Positions 7,016-15,350 of a stretch of 50,968 bases of DNA are shown piece after piece. The notes under the pieces are model-generated. The model made no database searches and was not told the origin of the DNA. It saw nothing but the letters and a program-made list of their open reading frames with translations. Each line of letters starts with the position of its first letter. Within the stretch, counting starts at the first letter, position 1. This DNA comes from Clostridia bacterium (GTDB taxonomy: Bacteria > Bacillota > Clostridia > Acetivibrionales > STF1-152): the NCBI GenBank assembly GCA_028280575.1, contig JANQLN010000034.1, positions 1 to 50,968 of the forward strand. The letters run 5' to 3'. A program made the translations under genes and the position numbers.

Positions 7016-8641
7016 ATGAGAGGGTCTTTTTTTGGGCTTAATGTGGCGGTAAGAGGGCTTTTTACCGCACAGAGAAGCTTAAATGTAGTAAACCATAATA
7101 TCAATAATATAAATACTCCCGGTTACTCCAGGCAAAGGGCGGTACAAACTGCTTCAAGGCCTGCGGCAGCTATGGACGGTACCGGAATGATAGGTACAGG
7201 CTCTAATGTAATATCGCAGGAGAGAGTAAGAGACGAATACCTTGACTTTAAATACTGGAGTGAAAATATTTCTATGGGAGAATGGAAAGCAAAGACAGAA
7301 TTGCTTTCTGAAATGGAAGTAACATTTAACGAGCCTTCTGAAAGTGGTTTTACAAAAATACTTTCAGACTTTTTTAATTCACTGCAGGAGCTGGCCAAAG
7401 ATCCTGGAAGCGAGGCTGCCAGAGCTATTGTAAGGCAGCGTGGAATAACTGCTGCCAAATATTTTAACAGTACGGCCGTACATTTTGAGAAAATGCAGAC
7501 GGATTTGAACATGAGAGTCAGGACAAAGGTAGAAGAGTTGAATTCTTATGCAAAGCAGGTTCAACAGCTGAACAGGCAGATATATATTGCCGAACTGGAC
7601 GGAAGCTCGGCAAATGATTTAAGGGACCAGCGTACTGTACTGGTTGACAGGATGTCCGAAATTGCCAATATTGATGCATCGGAGGTTGTTTATGGCAAGC
7701 TGCCCGACGGCAGGCCGGACAAGCATTTTTTGATTACCATAAGCGGTAAAACTTTAGTAGATCATTACCAGATAAGTGAATTGGCTGTTGAACAAAGAAC
7801 AAGCAAATTAAACGAAGAGGATGTGGATGGCCTTTATGAAGTGGGCTGGGCGGACGGGAACACTCTTGAAATAAAGGGTGGAGAACTTAAAGGTTACCTT
7901 GATATAAGGGACGGAAAAGAAGGAATGAACGGAAGCCCCATATATAAGGGTATACCCTTTTATATGAGAAAAATGAATCAATTTGTACAAACATTTGCAA
8001 AAGCTTTTAATGAGGGATATATTGATAGGAATACGGATTATACAATACAGCCGTCTGAAGACGGGATCGGTCATACCGACGGTTTTGGGGCTGATCCTGA
8101 CGGAATAGACGGTCCCATGGGGGCATCTACAGGAATCAGATTTTTTACCATGCTTGGAGATGACGGAAAGCCTTTGAGCACCTCTGAGTTTATAGACGGG
8201 GAAACGACAATCTCCGGTATAATATCAAGATATGATAAGCTTACGGCTAAAAACTTTTCTCTTAGTGAGGATATAGTTTTGGACTATAACAAAATTGCGG
8301 CATCGGATACGGACATGGAAATCGGAAATATTGAAGTATTAAATTCACTTATTGCCATGAGGCACAATAAAACCATGTTTTCCGAGGGAGGACCGGAGGA
8401 CTTCATGAAATCTTTAATATCTACGCTTGCCATTGATGCCCAGCAGGCAGAGAGATATACGGCTAACCAGAAAGCTATAGTGCACCAGATATCAAACAGG
8501 AGAACTTCATTTTCAGGAGTGTCTCTTGATGAAGAAATGACTAACCTTGTCAAGTTTCAACATGCATACAATGCGTCTGCAAAAATGATAGCCACCATGG
8601 GTGAAATATATGATACATTGATAAACAAGCTGGGAGTTTAA
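7016..8641 (+). CDS. flgK: Second FlgK-type flagellar hook-associated protein
   Basis: 541 residues, normal FlgK length, without the vWA insertion of its neighbour. The N-terminal FGLNVAVRGLFTAQRSLNVV and INNINTPGYSRQRAV and the C-terminal FSGVSLDEEMTNLVKFQHAYNASAKMI are diagnostic for the FlgK family. The middle carries a variable domain with SEDGIGHTDGFGADPDG. GGAGG precedes the ATG by 7 bases. The two paralogues lie head to tail. Known family behaviour would allow one to be HAP1 and the other an alternative or adaptor HAP; which is the principal junction protein cannot be told from sequence, but this one is the more canonical. Confidence 0.93.
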   Translation: MRGSFFGLNVAVRGLFTAQRSLNVVNHNINNINTPGYSRQRAVQTASRPAAAMDGTGMIGTGSNVISQERVRDEYLDFKYWSENISMGEWKAKTELLSEMEVTFNEPSESGFTKILSDFFNSLQELAKDPGSEAARAIVRQRGITAAKYFNSTAVHFEKMQTDLNMRVRTKVEELNSYAKQVQQLNRQIYIAELDGSSANDLRDQRTVLVDRMSEIANIDASEVVYGKLPDGRPDKHFLITISGKTLVDHYQISELAVEQRTSKLNEEDVDGLYEVGWADGNTLEIKGGELKGYLDIRDGKEGMNGSPIYKGIPFYMRKMNQFVQTFAKAFNEGYIDRNTDYTIQPSEDGIGHTDGFGADPDGIDGPMGASTGIRFFTMLGDDGKPLSTSEFIDGETTISGIISRYDKLTAKNFSLSEDIVLDYNKIAASDTDMEIGNIEVLNSLIAMRHNKTMFSEGGPEDFMKSLISTLAIDAQQAERYTANQKAIVHQISNRRTSFSGVSLDEEMTNLVKFQHAYNASAKMIATMGEIYDTLINKLGV

Positions 8642-8676
8642 AATACACAATAAAAAATTTAAAGGGGTTGAGTTAT

Positions 8677-9603
8677 ATGCGGATTACTAATACAATGCTT
8701 ATAGACAATATGATGAAATACATAGGCGGGAATCTTGGGAGGATGAATAAATACCAGGGACAGCTTGGCACGGGTAAAAAGATTCAAAAGCCTTCCGATG
8801 ATCCGGTTGTAGCCGCAAGGGCATTGAAGCTTCGTACCGATGTAGCCGAAATTGGCCAATACAAAAGAAATATAAATGATGCGAAGTCATGGCTTGAGGT
8901 CAGTGAAAGTACCCTGGGCAAACTCGGTGATGTGCTTCACAGGGTAAGAGAGCTTGCGGTCAAGGCTTCCAGCGGTACTAATACCCAGAGTGATACACAG
9001 AAAATACTTAAGGAAGTGAAGCAGCTTAAAACACAGGTTGTCCATCAGGCAAATACGACTTATGCGGGAAGATACTTGTTTTCAGGATTTAAAACCGATA
9101 CCAAGCTTATAAATGATGATGAGGGTGATATTGCATTTGGACAGTTCAATATGGATGTATTAAATACGGAAGCTATAAAATATGAAATAGGTATAGGAGA
9201 TAATATAAACATAAATGTTCCCGGCGGAGACCTTTTCAATTCAGGAGCAGACGCTGCCGCTTCGGGCGTGCCTTCAATGATTGGCAACTTCGACAGCTTA
9301 ATTGCCGCCCTTTCGGCCGGGGATAATGAAGCAATAAGCAGTATGATTGGCGACATAGATGCAGATATGGACAATGTAAGCAGGGTTAGAGCAGACGTAG
9401 GAGCAAGGGTAAACAGGCTTGAGTTAACTGCCAACAGGCTTGATACGGATAATATAAATTTTACGAGGCTAATGACTATGAATGAGGATGTAGATGCTGC
9501 GGAGGCTATAATGAATTTGAAAAATGAAGAAAATGTATACAGGGCATCCCTTGCCGGAGGAGCAAGAATAATTATGCCATCCCTTATTGATTTTTTGAGA
9601 TAA
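8677..9603 (+). CDS. flgL: Flagellar hook-associated protein FlgL (HAP3)
   Basis: 308 residues from ATG 8677, with AAAGGGG at 8661-8667 placed 9 bases before it; a TTG at 8668 lies too close to that site. The N-terminus MRITNTMLIDNMM and the motif QLGTGKKIQKPSDDPVVAARAL are classic FlgL/flagellin D0-D1 signatures. The C-terminus (NEENVYRASLAGGARIIMPSLIDFL) is the matching helix. FlgL joins FlgK to the filament. It follows the two flgK genes by 35 bases and is probably in the same transcript and served by FlgN. Confidence 0.94.
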   Translation: MRITNTMLIDNMMKYIGGNLGRMNKYQGQLGTGKKIQKPSDDPVVAARALKLRTDVAEIGQYKRNINDAKSWLEVSESTLGKLGDVLHRVRELAVKASSGTNTQSDTQKILKEVKQLKTQVVHQANTTYAGRYLFSGFKTDTKLINDDEGDIAFGQFNMDVLNTEAIKYEIGIGDNININVPGGDLFNSGADAAASGVPSMIGNFDSLIAALSAGDNEAISSMIGDIDADMDNVSRVRADVGARVNRLELTANRLDTDNINFTRLMTMNEDVDAAEAIMNLKNEENVYRASLAGGARIIMPSLIDFLR

Positions 9604-9662
9604 AATAGTGATTGGGAAAAATATGCTGCATTTATTAGCTTGGTAATGATTAGGTGTTGGAA

Positions 9663-10238
9663 ATGAGCTTGAGAATAAGCAGGACGGATGGGAAAATTGG
9701 AATAGAAACAACTCCGGCAAAGCTTGAAATAACTAAAAGGGATGCCAGGCTCAGCTTAAGGCGAAATCATGTTGAAATACGCATGAAAACGGAGCATCCA
9801 AAGGTTGAAATTGACCAATATGAAGCTTTCGCAAGCGCGGGCCTTAAAAATTCTCTTGACCTGGCAAAAGAAGCGGCCCGGAAAGGATACCGGCAGGTAA
9901 TGGAGTTTATAGCCAAATATGCCCGGGATGGGGATATGCTGGCTGCTATTGAAAATGGCGGTAACCCGCTGGCAGATATTGCTGAACGGGATGCATTCCC
10001 CACAGATGAATATGGATTGGGATTCATTCCACAAGCGGGACCGGATTTTAAGGTTCATGGCAATTTGAAAATAGATGCTGCTGCTGCAAAGCCTGAAGCG
10101 AGTAATGGAATTTGGAGTGAGTATGAGCCGGGGGAAGTAAATATAAACTATACCAGGGGGAAGGTGAATATTTACCTTAAGCAAAGGCCGTCAATTAATA
10201 TAGAATTCAGAGGGAAAAATGTAGACAGCAAAATATAG
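9663..10238 (+). CDS. DUF6470 (YviE-like) protein of the flagellar operon
   Basis: 191 residues from ATG 9663, with AGGTG at 9652-9656 upstream. The sequence is rich in short alternating beta strands (IGIETTPAKLEI, VEIRMKTEHPKVEID) around a helical centre (LDLAKEAARKGYRQVMEFIAKYARDGD). This is the pattern of the YviE/DUF6470 family, which is always found between flgL and fliW in Bacillus and Clostridia. No function is established. There is no signal peptide or membrane helix. It lies 59 bases after flgL and 30 before fliW. Confidence 0.82.
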   Translation: MSLRISRTDGKIGIETTPAKLEITKRDARLSLRRNHVEIRMKTEHPKVEIDQYEAFASAGLKNSLDLAKEAARKGYRQVMEFIAKYARDGDMLAAIENGGNPLADIAERDAFPTDEYGLGFIPQAGPDFKVHGNLKIDAAAAKPEASNGIWSEYEPGEVNINYTRGKVNIYLKQRPSINIEFRGKNVDSKI

Positions 10239-10268
10239 CTGATGAGAAGGGGATATGGGGGGATTATG

Positions 10269-10766
10269 ATGCTGGTTAATACCAAACACTTTGGGGAGAT
10301 TGAAGTAGATGAAAAAGGGATTATTGATTTTAGGGGAGGATTGCCGGGGTTTGAAAAAATAAAAAAATATATTCTTTTAACAAATTCGGATAAAGAATCA
10401 CCTTTTAAATGGCTGCAAAGCATTGAAGAGAAAAATCTTGCCTTTGCAGTAATTGACCCTTTCGTGATTAAAAAGGATTATGATATTGAAGTAAGTGATG
10501 AAACAGTCGAAAATCTGGATATTGAAAATCTTAAGGACGTAATGGTTTTATCTATTGTAGTAATACCGGAAGATATATCAAAAACCTCTATAAACCTTAA
10601 GGCTCCTTTGATTATTAATGTTAACAGGAAAAAAGGTATGCAGGTAATCCTTGACACAGACTTATATACTGTGAGACACTATATTGTGGAGGAGCTCCGC
10701 AAACAGGAGGTTATTGAGAATGCTTGTACTGACAAGGAAGAAAGATCAGTCCATTGTAATAAATGA
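10269..10766 (+). CDS. fliW: Flagellar assembly factor FliW
   Basis: 165 residues from ATG 10269; GGGGGG at 10257-10262 gives a 6-base spacing, whereas the adjacent ATG 10266 would be too close. Family motifs are [25 protein letters not shown], and [19 protein letters not shown] near the end. FliW binds flagellin and also allosterically inhibits CsrA, forming a flagellin-FliW-CsrA homeostasis switch in Firmicutes. The last 47 bases overlap the start of csrA in another frame, so translation of the two proteins is probably coupled, fitting their direct interaction. The flagellin gene itself is not in the window. Confidence 0.95.
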   Translation: MLVNTKHFGEIEVDEKGIIDFRGGLPGFEKIKKYILLTNSDKESPFKWLQSIEEKNLAFAVIDPFVIKKDYDIEVSDETVENLDIENLKDVMVLSIVVIPEDISKTSINLKAPLIINVNRKKGMQVILDTDLYTVRHYIVEELRKQEVIENACTDKEERSVHCNK

Positions 10767-10938
10767 CAATATAGAAATAAAAATAGTTGACATCCAGGGT
10801 GACCAGGTCCGCCTCGGTATATCCGCGCCTAAAAGTGTATCAATTCATCGTAAGGAAATATATATTGAAATCCAGGACGAAAACAGAAAGGCAGCCAAAG
10901 CTAAAAATATTGACCTGAATGATTTGCTAAAAGAATGA
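10720..10938 (+). CDS. csrA: Carbon storage regulator CsrA, RNA-binding translational repressor
   Basis: 72 residues, with the canonical opening [15 protein letters not shown] and the conserved [20 protein letters not shown] stretch, including the RNA-contacting basic residues. CsrA is a homodimer that binds GGA-containing leaders and blocks translation, notably of flagellin in Bacillus. ATG 10720 is chosen from CAGGAGG at 10704-10710, inside the fliW coding sequence. The C-terminal extension beyond the usual 61-residue core ([14 protein letters not shown]) is common in Gram-positive CsrA, which FliW recognises. It is the last gene of the operon. Confidence 0.96.
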   Translation: MLVLTRKKDQSIVINDNIEIKIVDIQGDQVRLGISAPKSVSIHRKEIYIEIQDENRKAAKAKNIDLNDLLKE

Positions 10939-10948
10939 GTAAAAAGTC

Positions 10949-11014
10949 CTTCCGGCAAACCGTGTCTGAACGGTATAGGGGAGGTTCTAAATCAATAGAA
11001 TCAAAAGCCGGAAG
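10949..11014 (+). ncRNA. Putative structured RNA element (three-way junction) after csrA
   Basis: Starting 10 bases after the csrA stop, CTTCCGGC (10949-10956) pairs perfectly with GCCGGAAG (11007-11014). Inside are two further hairpins: ACCGT/ACGGT (10959-10963 with 10970-10974, loop GTCTGA) and GGTTCTA/TAGAATC (10983-10989 with 10996-11002, one G-U pair, loop AATCAA). The junction segment between them contains AGGGGA, a GGA-type motif that CsrA-like proteins favour. No T-run follows the outer stem, so it is not an ordinary intrinsic terminator. I do not match it to a named riboswitch class. It may be a 3'UTR element, a processed small RNA or an mRNA-stabilising structure. Confidence 0.4.
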
Positions 11015-11249
11015 AACAAAATTTACCCAGTATGCTTTATGGAATGTCTTAATTTATGCAATATGACATTTAAACAGTACCTCATTTTTAAAGCCATATT
11101 TTATGGAATTATTACGTTACATCTAGCAAGAATTCATTATACACCATGTCCTTTGTAAAATCAATAATAATTGTTTTTAAGCACCCCCAATTTTTTACAA
11201 AACCGCGTTTTTTACTTCATTTGGTAATGAGAAAAAAAGTTTTTGAAAA
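11015..11249. other. AT-rich intergenic stretch between the flagellar and primosome operons
   Basis: Together with 10939-11014 and 11279-11416 this forms a gene-free gap of 478 bases. I see no credible open reading frame, tRNA or repeat in it. A short inverted repeat (AATGTC near 11043 with GACATT near 11065) is too weak to call. The flagellin gene that follows csrA in Bacillus is absent here. Confidence 0.5.
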
Positions 11250-11278
11250 TTGATGCTTTCATATGAATATGATATAAT
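11250..11278 (+). promoter_or_regulatory. Sigma-A-type promoter of the DnaD/DnaC pair
   Basis: TTGATG at 11250-11255, a 17-base spacer and TATAAT at 11273-11278 give a near-consensus housekeeping promoter. The ATG of the DnaD-like gene is about 138 bases downstream, leaving a fairly long AT-rich leader with no obvious structure. Confidence 0.65.
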
Positions 11279-11416
11279 CAAGATATATATTTGGTACTGC
11301 AGTGAAAAACTTTATTAATAGTTTTATAAGGCAACAGCTTAAGTTTAGTATTAGTGTTATTAATAGATTATTTGGAAATATAGTTTTTTTATATAATTTA
11401 AAGCGTGGGGGATAAT

Positions 11417-12394
11417 ATGACATTTGAAAGTTTTGAATCAGTAATGTATTCCGACACACCGGTGCCGGATATTTTTTTTTCCGAGTATCTGCCATCCATG
11501 AAAAGTGAGTATGTAAAAGTATATATCTTTATGCTGTTTCTAAAAAAACATAATAAAAATATTGCTTTTGAAGATATGTCTAAAAAACTCGGTCTTGGTT
11601 TTAATGTACTCAAGGACGCATTGCTTCACCTGGAAAGTATAGGGGTTATTAACCGGGAGGGTGAGGATATTATTTTAATGGACTTAAAGCAAAAAGAAAT
11701 AAATAAGATTTACAGGCTTAAAACAACATCAACACCACAGGAGGTTGCGGTAAGCTGTGAAAGAAATAAGAAACGAAACCAGATCATATCGGCGATAAAC
11801 AATACTTTTTTCCAGGGAGTTATGTCAAGCTCGTGGTATAGAGACATTGATTCCTGGTTTGATAAATACAACTTTGATGAAGATGTGATGTATGCGCTGT
11901 TCAGGCATTGCTATGACCACAATGCCCTTACAAAAAGCTACATATGCAAGGTGGCGGACAATTGGCAAAGCAAGGCTGTAAAAAATTCATTTGATCTTGA
12001 CAGGTATTCGCTGGAACAGCAAAGGTTTAGAAAAATCAAGCTTAACATAGTGAAAAAGCTGAAGCTTGGCAGAAACCTTACCCAGTATGAAGACGAATAT
12101 GTGGAAAAATGGGTTGTTCAATTCAACTACGATTTTGCTATAATTGAAATTGCCCTTAAGAAGACAACAGGTAAAACAAATCCTAATTTCAGGTATATTG
12201 ATGCCATTATTTCCGAATGGAACAAAAATGATTTAAGAACAAAAGATGAAATAATGTTTTATGAAAAGCAAAGAAGTAAAAGAACGGCAAGCAAAAGCAC
12301 CAGCTTTAAAAAGGCTGTTACATACAATGACTTTGAACATAAGCATGACGACAGCGTTTATCTGGATAACTATTATAGTGATTTAAAGGATTAA
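11417..12394 (+). CDS. DnaD-domain replication initiation protein
   Basis: 325 residues from ATG 11417 (site GTGGGGG at 11405-11411). The N-terminal part (about 30-100) is a winged-helix domain (YIFMLFLKKHNKNIAFEDMS, KDALLHLESIGVI). The C-terminal part holds two consecutive DnaB_2/DDBH2-like helical regions, the second ending in FRYIDAIISEWNKNDL, which fits the YxxxIxxxW DNA-binding motif of DnaD. Known DnaD proteins remodel DNA at oriC or restart sites and help recruit the helicase loader. The gene for that loader starts 13 bases downstream, so the two form a primosome operon. Nothing suggests a phage origin beyond the family's general presence in phages. Confidence 0.88.
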   Translation: MTFESFESVMYSDTPVPDIFFSEYLPSMKSEYVKVYIFMLFLKKHNKNIAFEDMSKKLGLGFNVLKDALLHLESIGVINREGEDIILMDLKQKEINKIYRLKTTSTPQEVAVSCERNKKRNQIISAINNTFFQGVMSSSWYRDIDSWFDKYNFDEDVMYALFRHCYDHNALTKSYICKVADNWQSKAVKNSFDLDRYSLEQQRFRKIKLNIVKKLKLGRNLTQYEDEYVEKWVVQFNYDFAIIEIALKKTTGKTNPNFRYIDAIISEWNKNDLRTKDEIMFYEKQRSKRTASKSTSFKKAVTYNDFEHKHDDSVYLDNYYSDLKD

Positions 12395-12407
12395 AGGATT
12401 ATACAAA

Positions 12408-13421
12408 ATGAATAAGAATGTGCATGATGCTATTAGAAATGAATATGACAGCATCAGAAAGAAATCAGATGAAGAATTGGAAATGAAAAAGAAAGGGGTA
12501 TATGAGCGTATACCTGGGATTGAGCTTATTGATAAACAGATTTTCCAATGCGGATTGAAGTATAACAGGCTCATTTTAGCCAGCCATGACTACAAGGATA
12601 CATTAGAGCTTTTGGAAAAAGAAATGGACGAATTAAAGCTGAAGAAAAAAAAACTGCTGGCAGAGAACGATTATCCTGATGATTATCTCCGGCCGGACAA
12701 TAAATGCCGAATGTGCATGGACACGGGTTTTTTGACAGGTTCAAAACAAAGGTGCCCATGCTATACACAGAAGCTTATAAAAGCGTTGTATGACTCTTCA
12801 AATCTTGAACTAACGGAACATGAAAACTTTTCTGTGTTTGATGAAGCCTATTATCCGGATATAGCAGATTTGAAAAAATACGGCTTAAAGGCCAGCCCCA
12901 GAGAAAATATTATCAAAATTAAGAATAGATGCCATAAGTTTATTAATAATTTTAGAGCAAGTGACGAAAAAAATCTTTTTTTTAACGGACCTGCGGGGAC
13001 AGGCAAAACCTTTATGGCAAATTGTATTGCATACGAGCTTCTTAATATGGGCTTTACGGTACTCTACCAGACATCTCCTGTCCTGTTTAACACAATTTCG
13101 GAATATAAAATGTCCATGAACCAGGAAAGCGGGATGCTGAATACTGCCTATAAGAGGATCTTTGATGTCCAGCTCCTTATCATTGATGACCTTGGTACGG
13201 AGCCCAAAAGTGACTCCAGATATGCCGAACTTTTGTCTATTCTTAATATCCGCCAGATAAATAACATGAAAAAACCCTGCAAGACAATTATATCTACAAA
13301 TTTCGGACCAAGAAACATACTTGAGTATTATACCCAGAGATTTACGTCCAGGCTGAATGGTTTTTTTGATATATTGAAATTTGCAGGCGACGATATAAGA
13401 ATGATTAAAGCCAGACAATAA
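12408..13421 (+). CDS. DnaC/DnaI-like AAA+ replicative helicase loader
   Basis: 337 residues. The N-terminal region is helical, with a Lys/Glu-rich coiled coil (about 60-85) and a zinc-knuckle-like set of cysteines at 100, 103, 116 and 118, as in DnaI. The AAA+ domain has Walker A GPAGTGKT at 194-201 and Walker B LLIIDDLGTEP, followed by sensor-1 KTIISTN and an arginine-rich YTQRFTSRL. Such proteins load DnaB-type helicase onto single-stranded DNA. The ribosome site (AAAGGA) is modest. It lies directly behind the DnaD-like gene. After it comes a 114-base gap with no clear terminator. Confidence 0.9.
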   Translation: MNKNVHDAIRNEYDSIRKKSDEELEMKKKGVYERIPGIELIDKQIFQCGLKYNRLILASHDYKDTLELLEKEMDELKLKKKKLLAENDYPDDYLRPDNKCRMCMDTGFLTGSKQRCPCYTQKLIKALYDSSNLELTEHENFSVFDEAYYPDIADLKKYGLKASPRENIIKIKNRCHKFINNFRASDEKNLFFNGPAGTGKTFMANCIAYELLNMGFTVLYQTSPVLFNTISEYKMSMNQESGMLNTAYKRIFDVQLLIIDDLGTEPKSDSRYAELLSILNIRQINNMKKPCKTIISTNFGPRNILEYYTQRFTSRLNGFFDILKFAGDDIRMIKARQ

Positions 13422-13472
13422 GTATGTATTTTATGCCGGGCAAATTGCTTATGCCTTTTAAATTTACTATTT

Positions 13473-13500
13473 ATTTGATGGAATAATTTCCATAACAAAT
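13473..13500. promoter_or_regulatory. Imperfect palindrome upstream of the first YesM/YesN pair
   Basis: ATTTG-A-TGGAA-TAAT-TTCCA-TAA-CAAAT: two nested inverted repeats (13473-13477 with 13496-13500, and 13479-13483 with 13488-13492). It lies 36 bases before the kinase start and has the size and symmetry of an operator. No regulator can be assigned. Confidence 0.3.
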
Positions 13501-13535
13501 GCAAGGGGCAGTACTAATTTTACGGGAGGGTAATT

Positions 13536-15350
13536 TTGAAATTAATAAATAGATTATTAGAAAACACCTTTTTTTTAAAATTAATTCTTACCTATTCCCT
13601 TATTATTATCCTGGGAATTATTTTCACGGCATATCTGGTTACAAAAGGTATGATGGACGAGCTTATTGAGGCTCAATCCAATTATGAAAAAGAGATACTT
13701 ACAAAAGTGAGGAAGTATACCGATGAAAAATTAAAGACAGTAGATACAATATTTACACAGTTTTACTTATTGAATTATTATTCAAGCTATACTATCTCAG
13801 ATTTGCTGAGCCCATACAAAAATATAAATATGGGTGATGATGAGAAACAACAAAGGGTATTTAGCTTTATAATGGATGTTTGCAGGACCAATACTTTTAT
13901 TACGGACATGATGATTATAGACTATGGAAAAGAAGATACATTCTTTTATTCAAATGAATTTGGAAGAGATATATCCCTTAACCAGGACATATTTAAAAGT
14001 GACTTTTTTAAAATGATAAAAAAAAGCGGGAATTCAAGGTTTATTTTGTCCAATAACATACCCTCGTATATTGTGGATAAAAATATTCATCCGGTCAGGG
14101 TAATTACAATTTATGTAAACCTGTATGATACAAGCTACTTTAAAGTAGGTAATGAGATAGGCGCGGTTGTAGTTAATATTAATCCTCAAATTATATCTGA
14201 GGTGTTTGAAGATATAGAAGATTCAATTCTGGGTAATGTATTAGTTATTGATGATGCGGGGACGGAGTTATTCAATTTAAAAAATCAATCTGAATATAAA
14301 AATATTAATTTAAAAGATTTTCATAATAATGAAGAATTAATAATTAATAAGCTCACATCAGATGTTTATAACTTAACATTTATAAACGTAGTTGAGAAAG
14401 AAAAATTAAATGAATTAATAAATCCCGTAAAGAATGAAGTCATAAAAATAATTGTTTTATGCCTGGTAGTGCTGGTTTTTATAAGCATTTTTGCAGCCAG
14501 GATTCTTGTTAAAAGAATAAAAAGACTGGTAAAGAGTATAAAGATTTATGAAAAGGATGGATACAAAACCAAAATATCAGTTGGTACTGATGATGAATTG
14601 GGATACCTGGAAAAAAGCTTCAATCAATTATGCAAAAAAATGGAGAACTACATTACAAAAGTATATTTATCGGAAATAAAGGTGAAGACTGCCCAATTAA
14701 AAGTACTTCAGGCCCAAATAAATCCGCATTTTATGTTTAATACCTTAGAAGCTATCAGAGTTACTGCACTTATTAATAAAGATAAACAAACAGCGAAAAT
14801 GGTTCATATTTTAGGAAACATGTTCAGGTGGAATATAAATATGAAGGATATGATTATTGAATTTTCAGATGAAATAGAGTATATTAATTCATATATAGAG
14901 CTTCAAAAAATCAGGTATAGCTATAGTTTTGATGTTAACATAAATATTAGTGAGGACATTCTAAGAATGGGGATACCAAAGTTTATACTCCAGCCTATTG
15001 TGGAAAATGCAATTTATCATGGCCTAAGCGGCAATGTAAAAGACAAGCAAATAACCATAAATGGAAAAACAAGCAGGCAAACTACTGTTATTGAAGTGAT
15101 TGACAATGGGGAAGGAATAGATACCGAAAGGCTTGGACAGGTTAGTGAAAATATTTCAAGTATACAAAAAGATGATGATTTATATAATATCGGATTAAGA
15201 AATGTACACCAGAGAATAATAATGTTATTCGGAGATTCGTATGGACTTGCAATATCAAGTGAAGTTAATAAGGGGACAAAGACAACTATAGAAATACCTG
15301 CATTATCTAAAAAGGAGATGGACGGATATGTACAGAGTAATTATTGTTGA
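13536..15350 (+). CDS. YesM-type membrane sensor histidine kinase (carbohydrate locus 1)
   Basis: 604 residues. Membrane helix 1 lies at about 14-35 (LILTYSLIIILGIIFTAYLV), then an extracytoplasmic sensor domain to about 300, and helix 2 at about 305-325. A HAMP region follows, then the His_kinase box AQINPHFMFNTLEAIR with phospho-accepting His398 and the N box QPIVENAIYHG (N491). The G box DNGEGI and a C-terminal HATPase end complete it. This is the LytS/YesM class that pairs with AraC-type regulators to sense oligosaccharides outside the cell. TTG 13536 follows GGGAGGG. The gene overlaps the response regulator by 23 bases and lies upstream of a sugar ABC importer that it presumably controls. 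Confidence 0.93.
   Translation: MKLINRLLENTFFLKLILTYSLIIILGIIFTAYLVTKGMMDELIEAQSNYEKEILTKVRKYTDEKLKTVDTIFTQFYLLNYYSSYTISDLLSPYKNINMGDDEKQQRVFSFIMDVCRTNTFITDMMIIDYGKEDTFFYSNEFGRDISLNQDIFKSDFFKMIKKSGNSRFILSNNIPSYIVDKNIHPVRVITIYVNLYDTSYFKVGNEIGAVVVNINPQIISEVFEDIEDSILGNVLVIDDAGTELFNLKNQSEYKNINLKDFHNNEELIINKLTSDVYNLTFINVVEKEKLNELINPVKNEVIKIIVLCLVVLVFISIFAARILVKRIKRLVKSIKIYEKDGYKTKISVGTDDELGYLEKSFNQLCKKMENYITKVYLSEIKVKTAQLKVLQAQINPHFMFNTLEAIRVTALINKDKQTAKMVHILGNMFRWNINMKDMIIEFSDEIEYINSYIELQKIRYSYSFDVNINISEDILRMGIPKFILQPIVENAIYHGLSGNVKDKQITINGKTSRQTTVIEVIDNGEGIDTERLGQVSENISSIQKDDDLYNIGLRNVHQRIIMLFGDSYGLAISSEVNKGTKTTIEIPALSKKEMDGYVQSNYC

Noticed and set aside
10949-11014. Purine, cyclic-di-GMP or other known riboswitch
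   Set aside because: The size and three-way junction suggested it, but the conserved core bases I know for those classes are absent and no gene follows closely.
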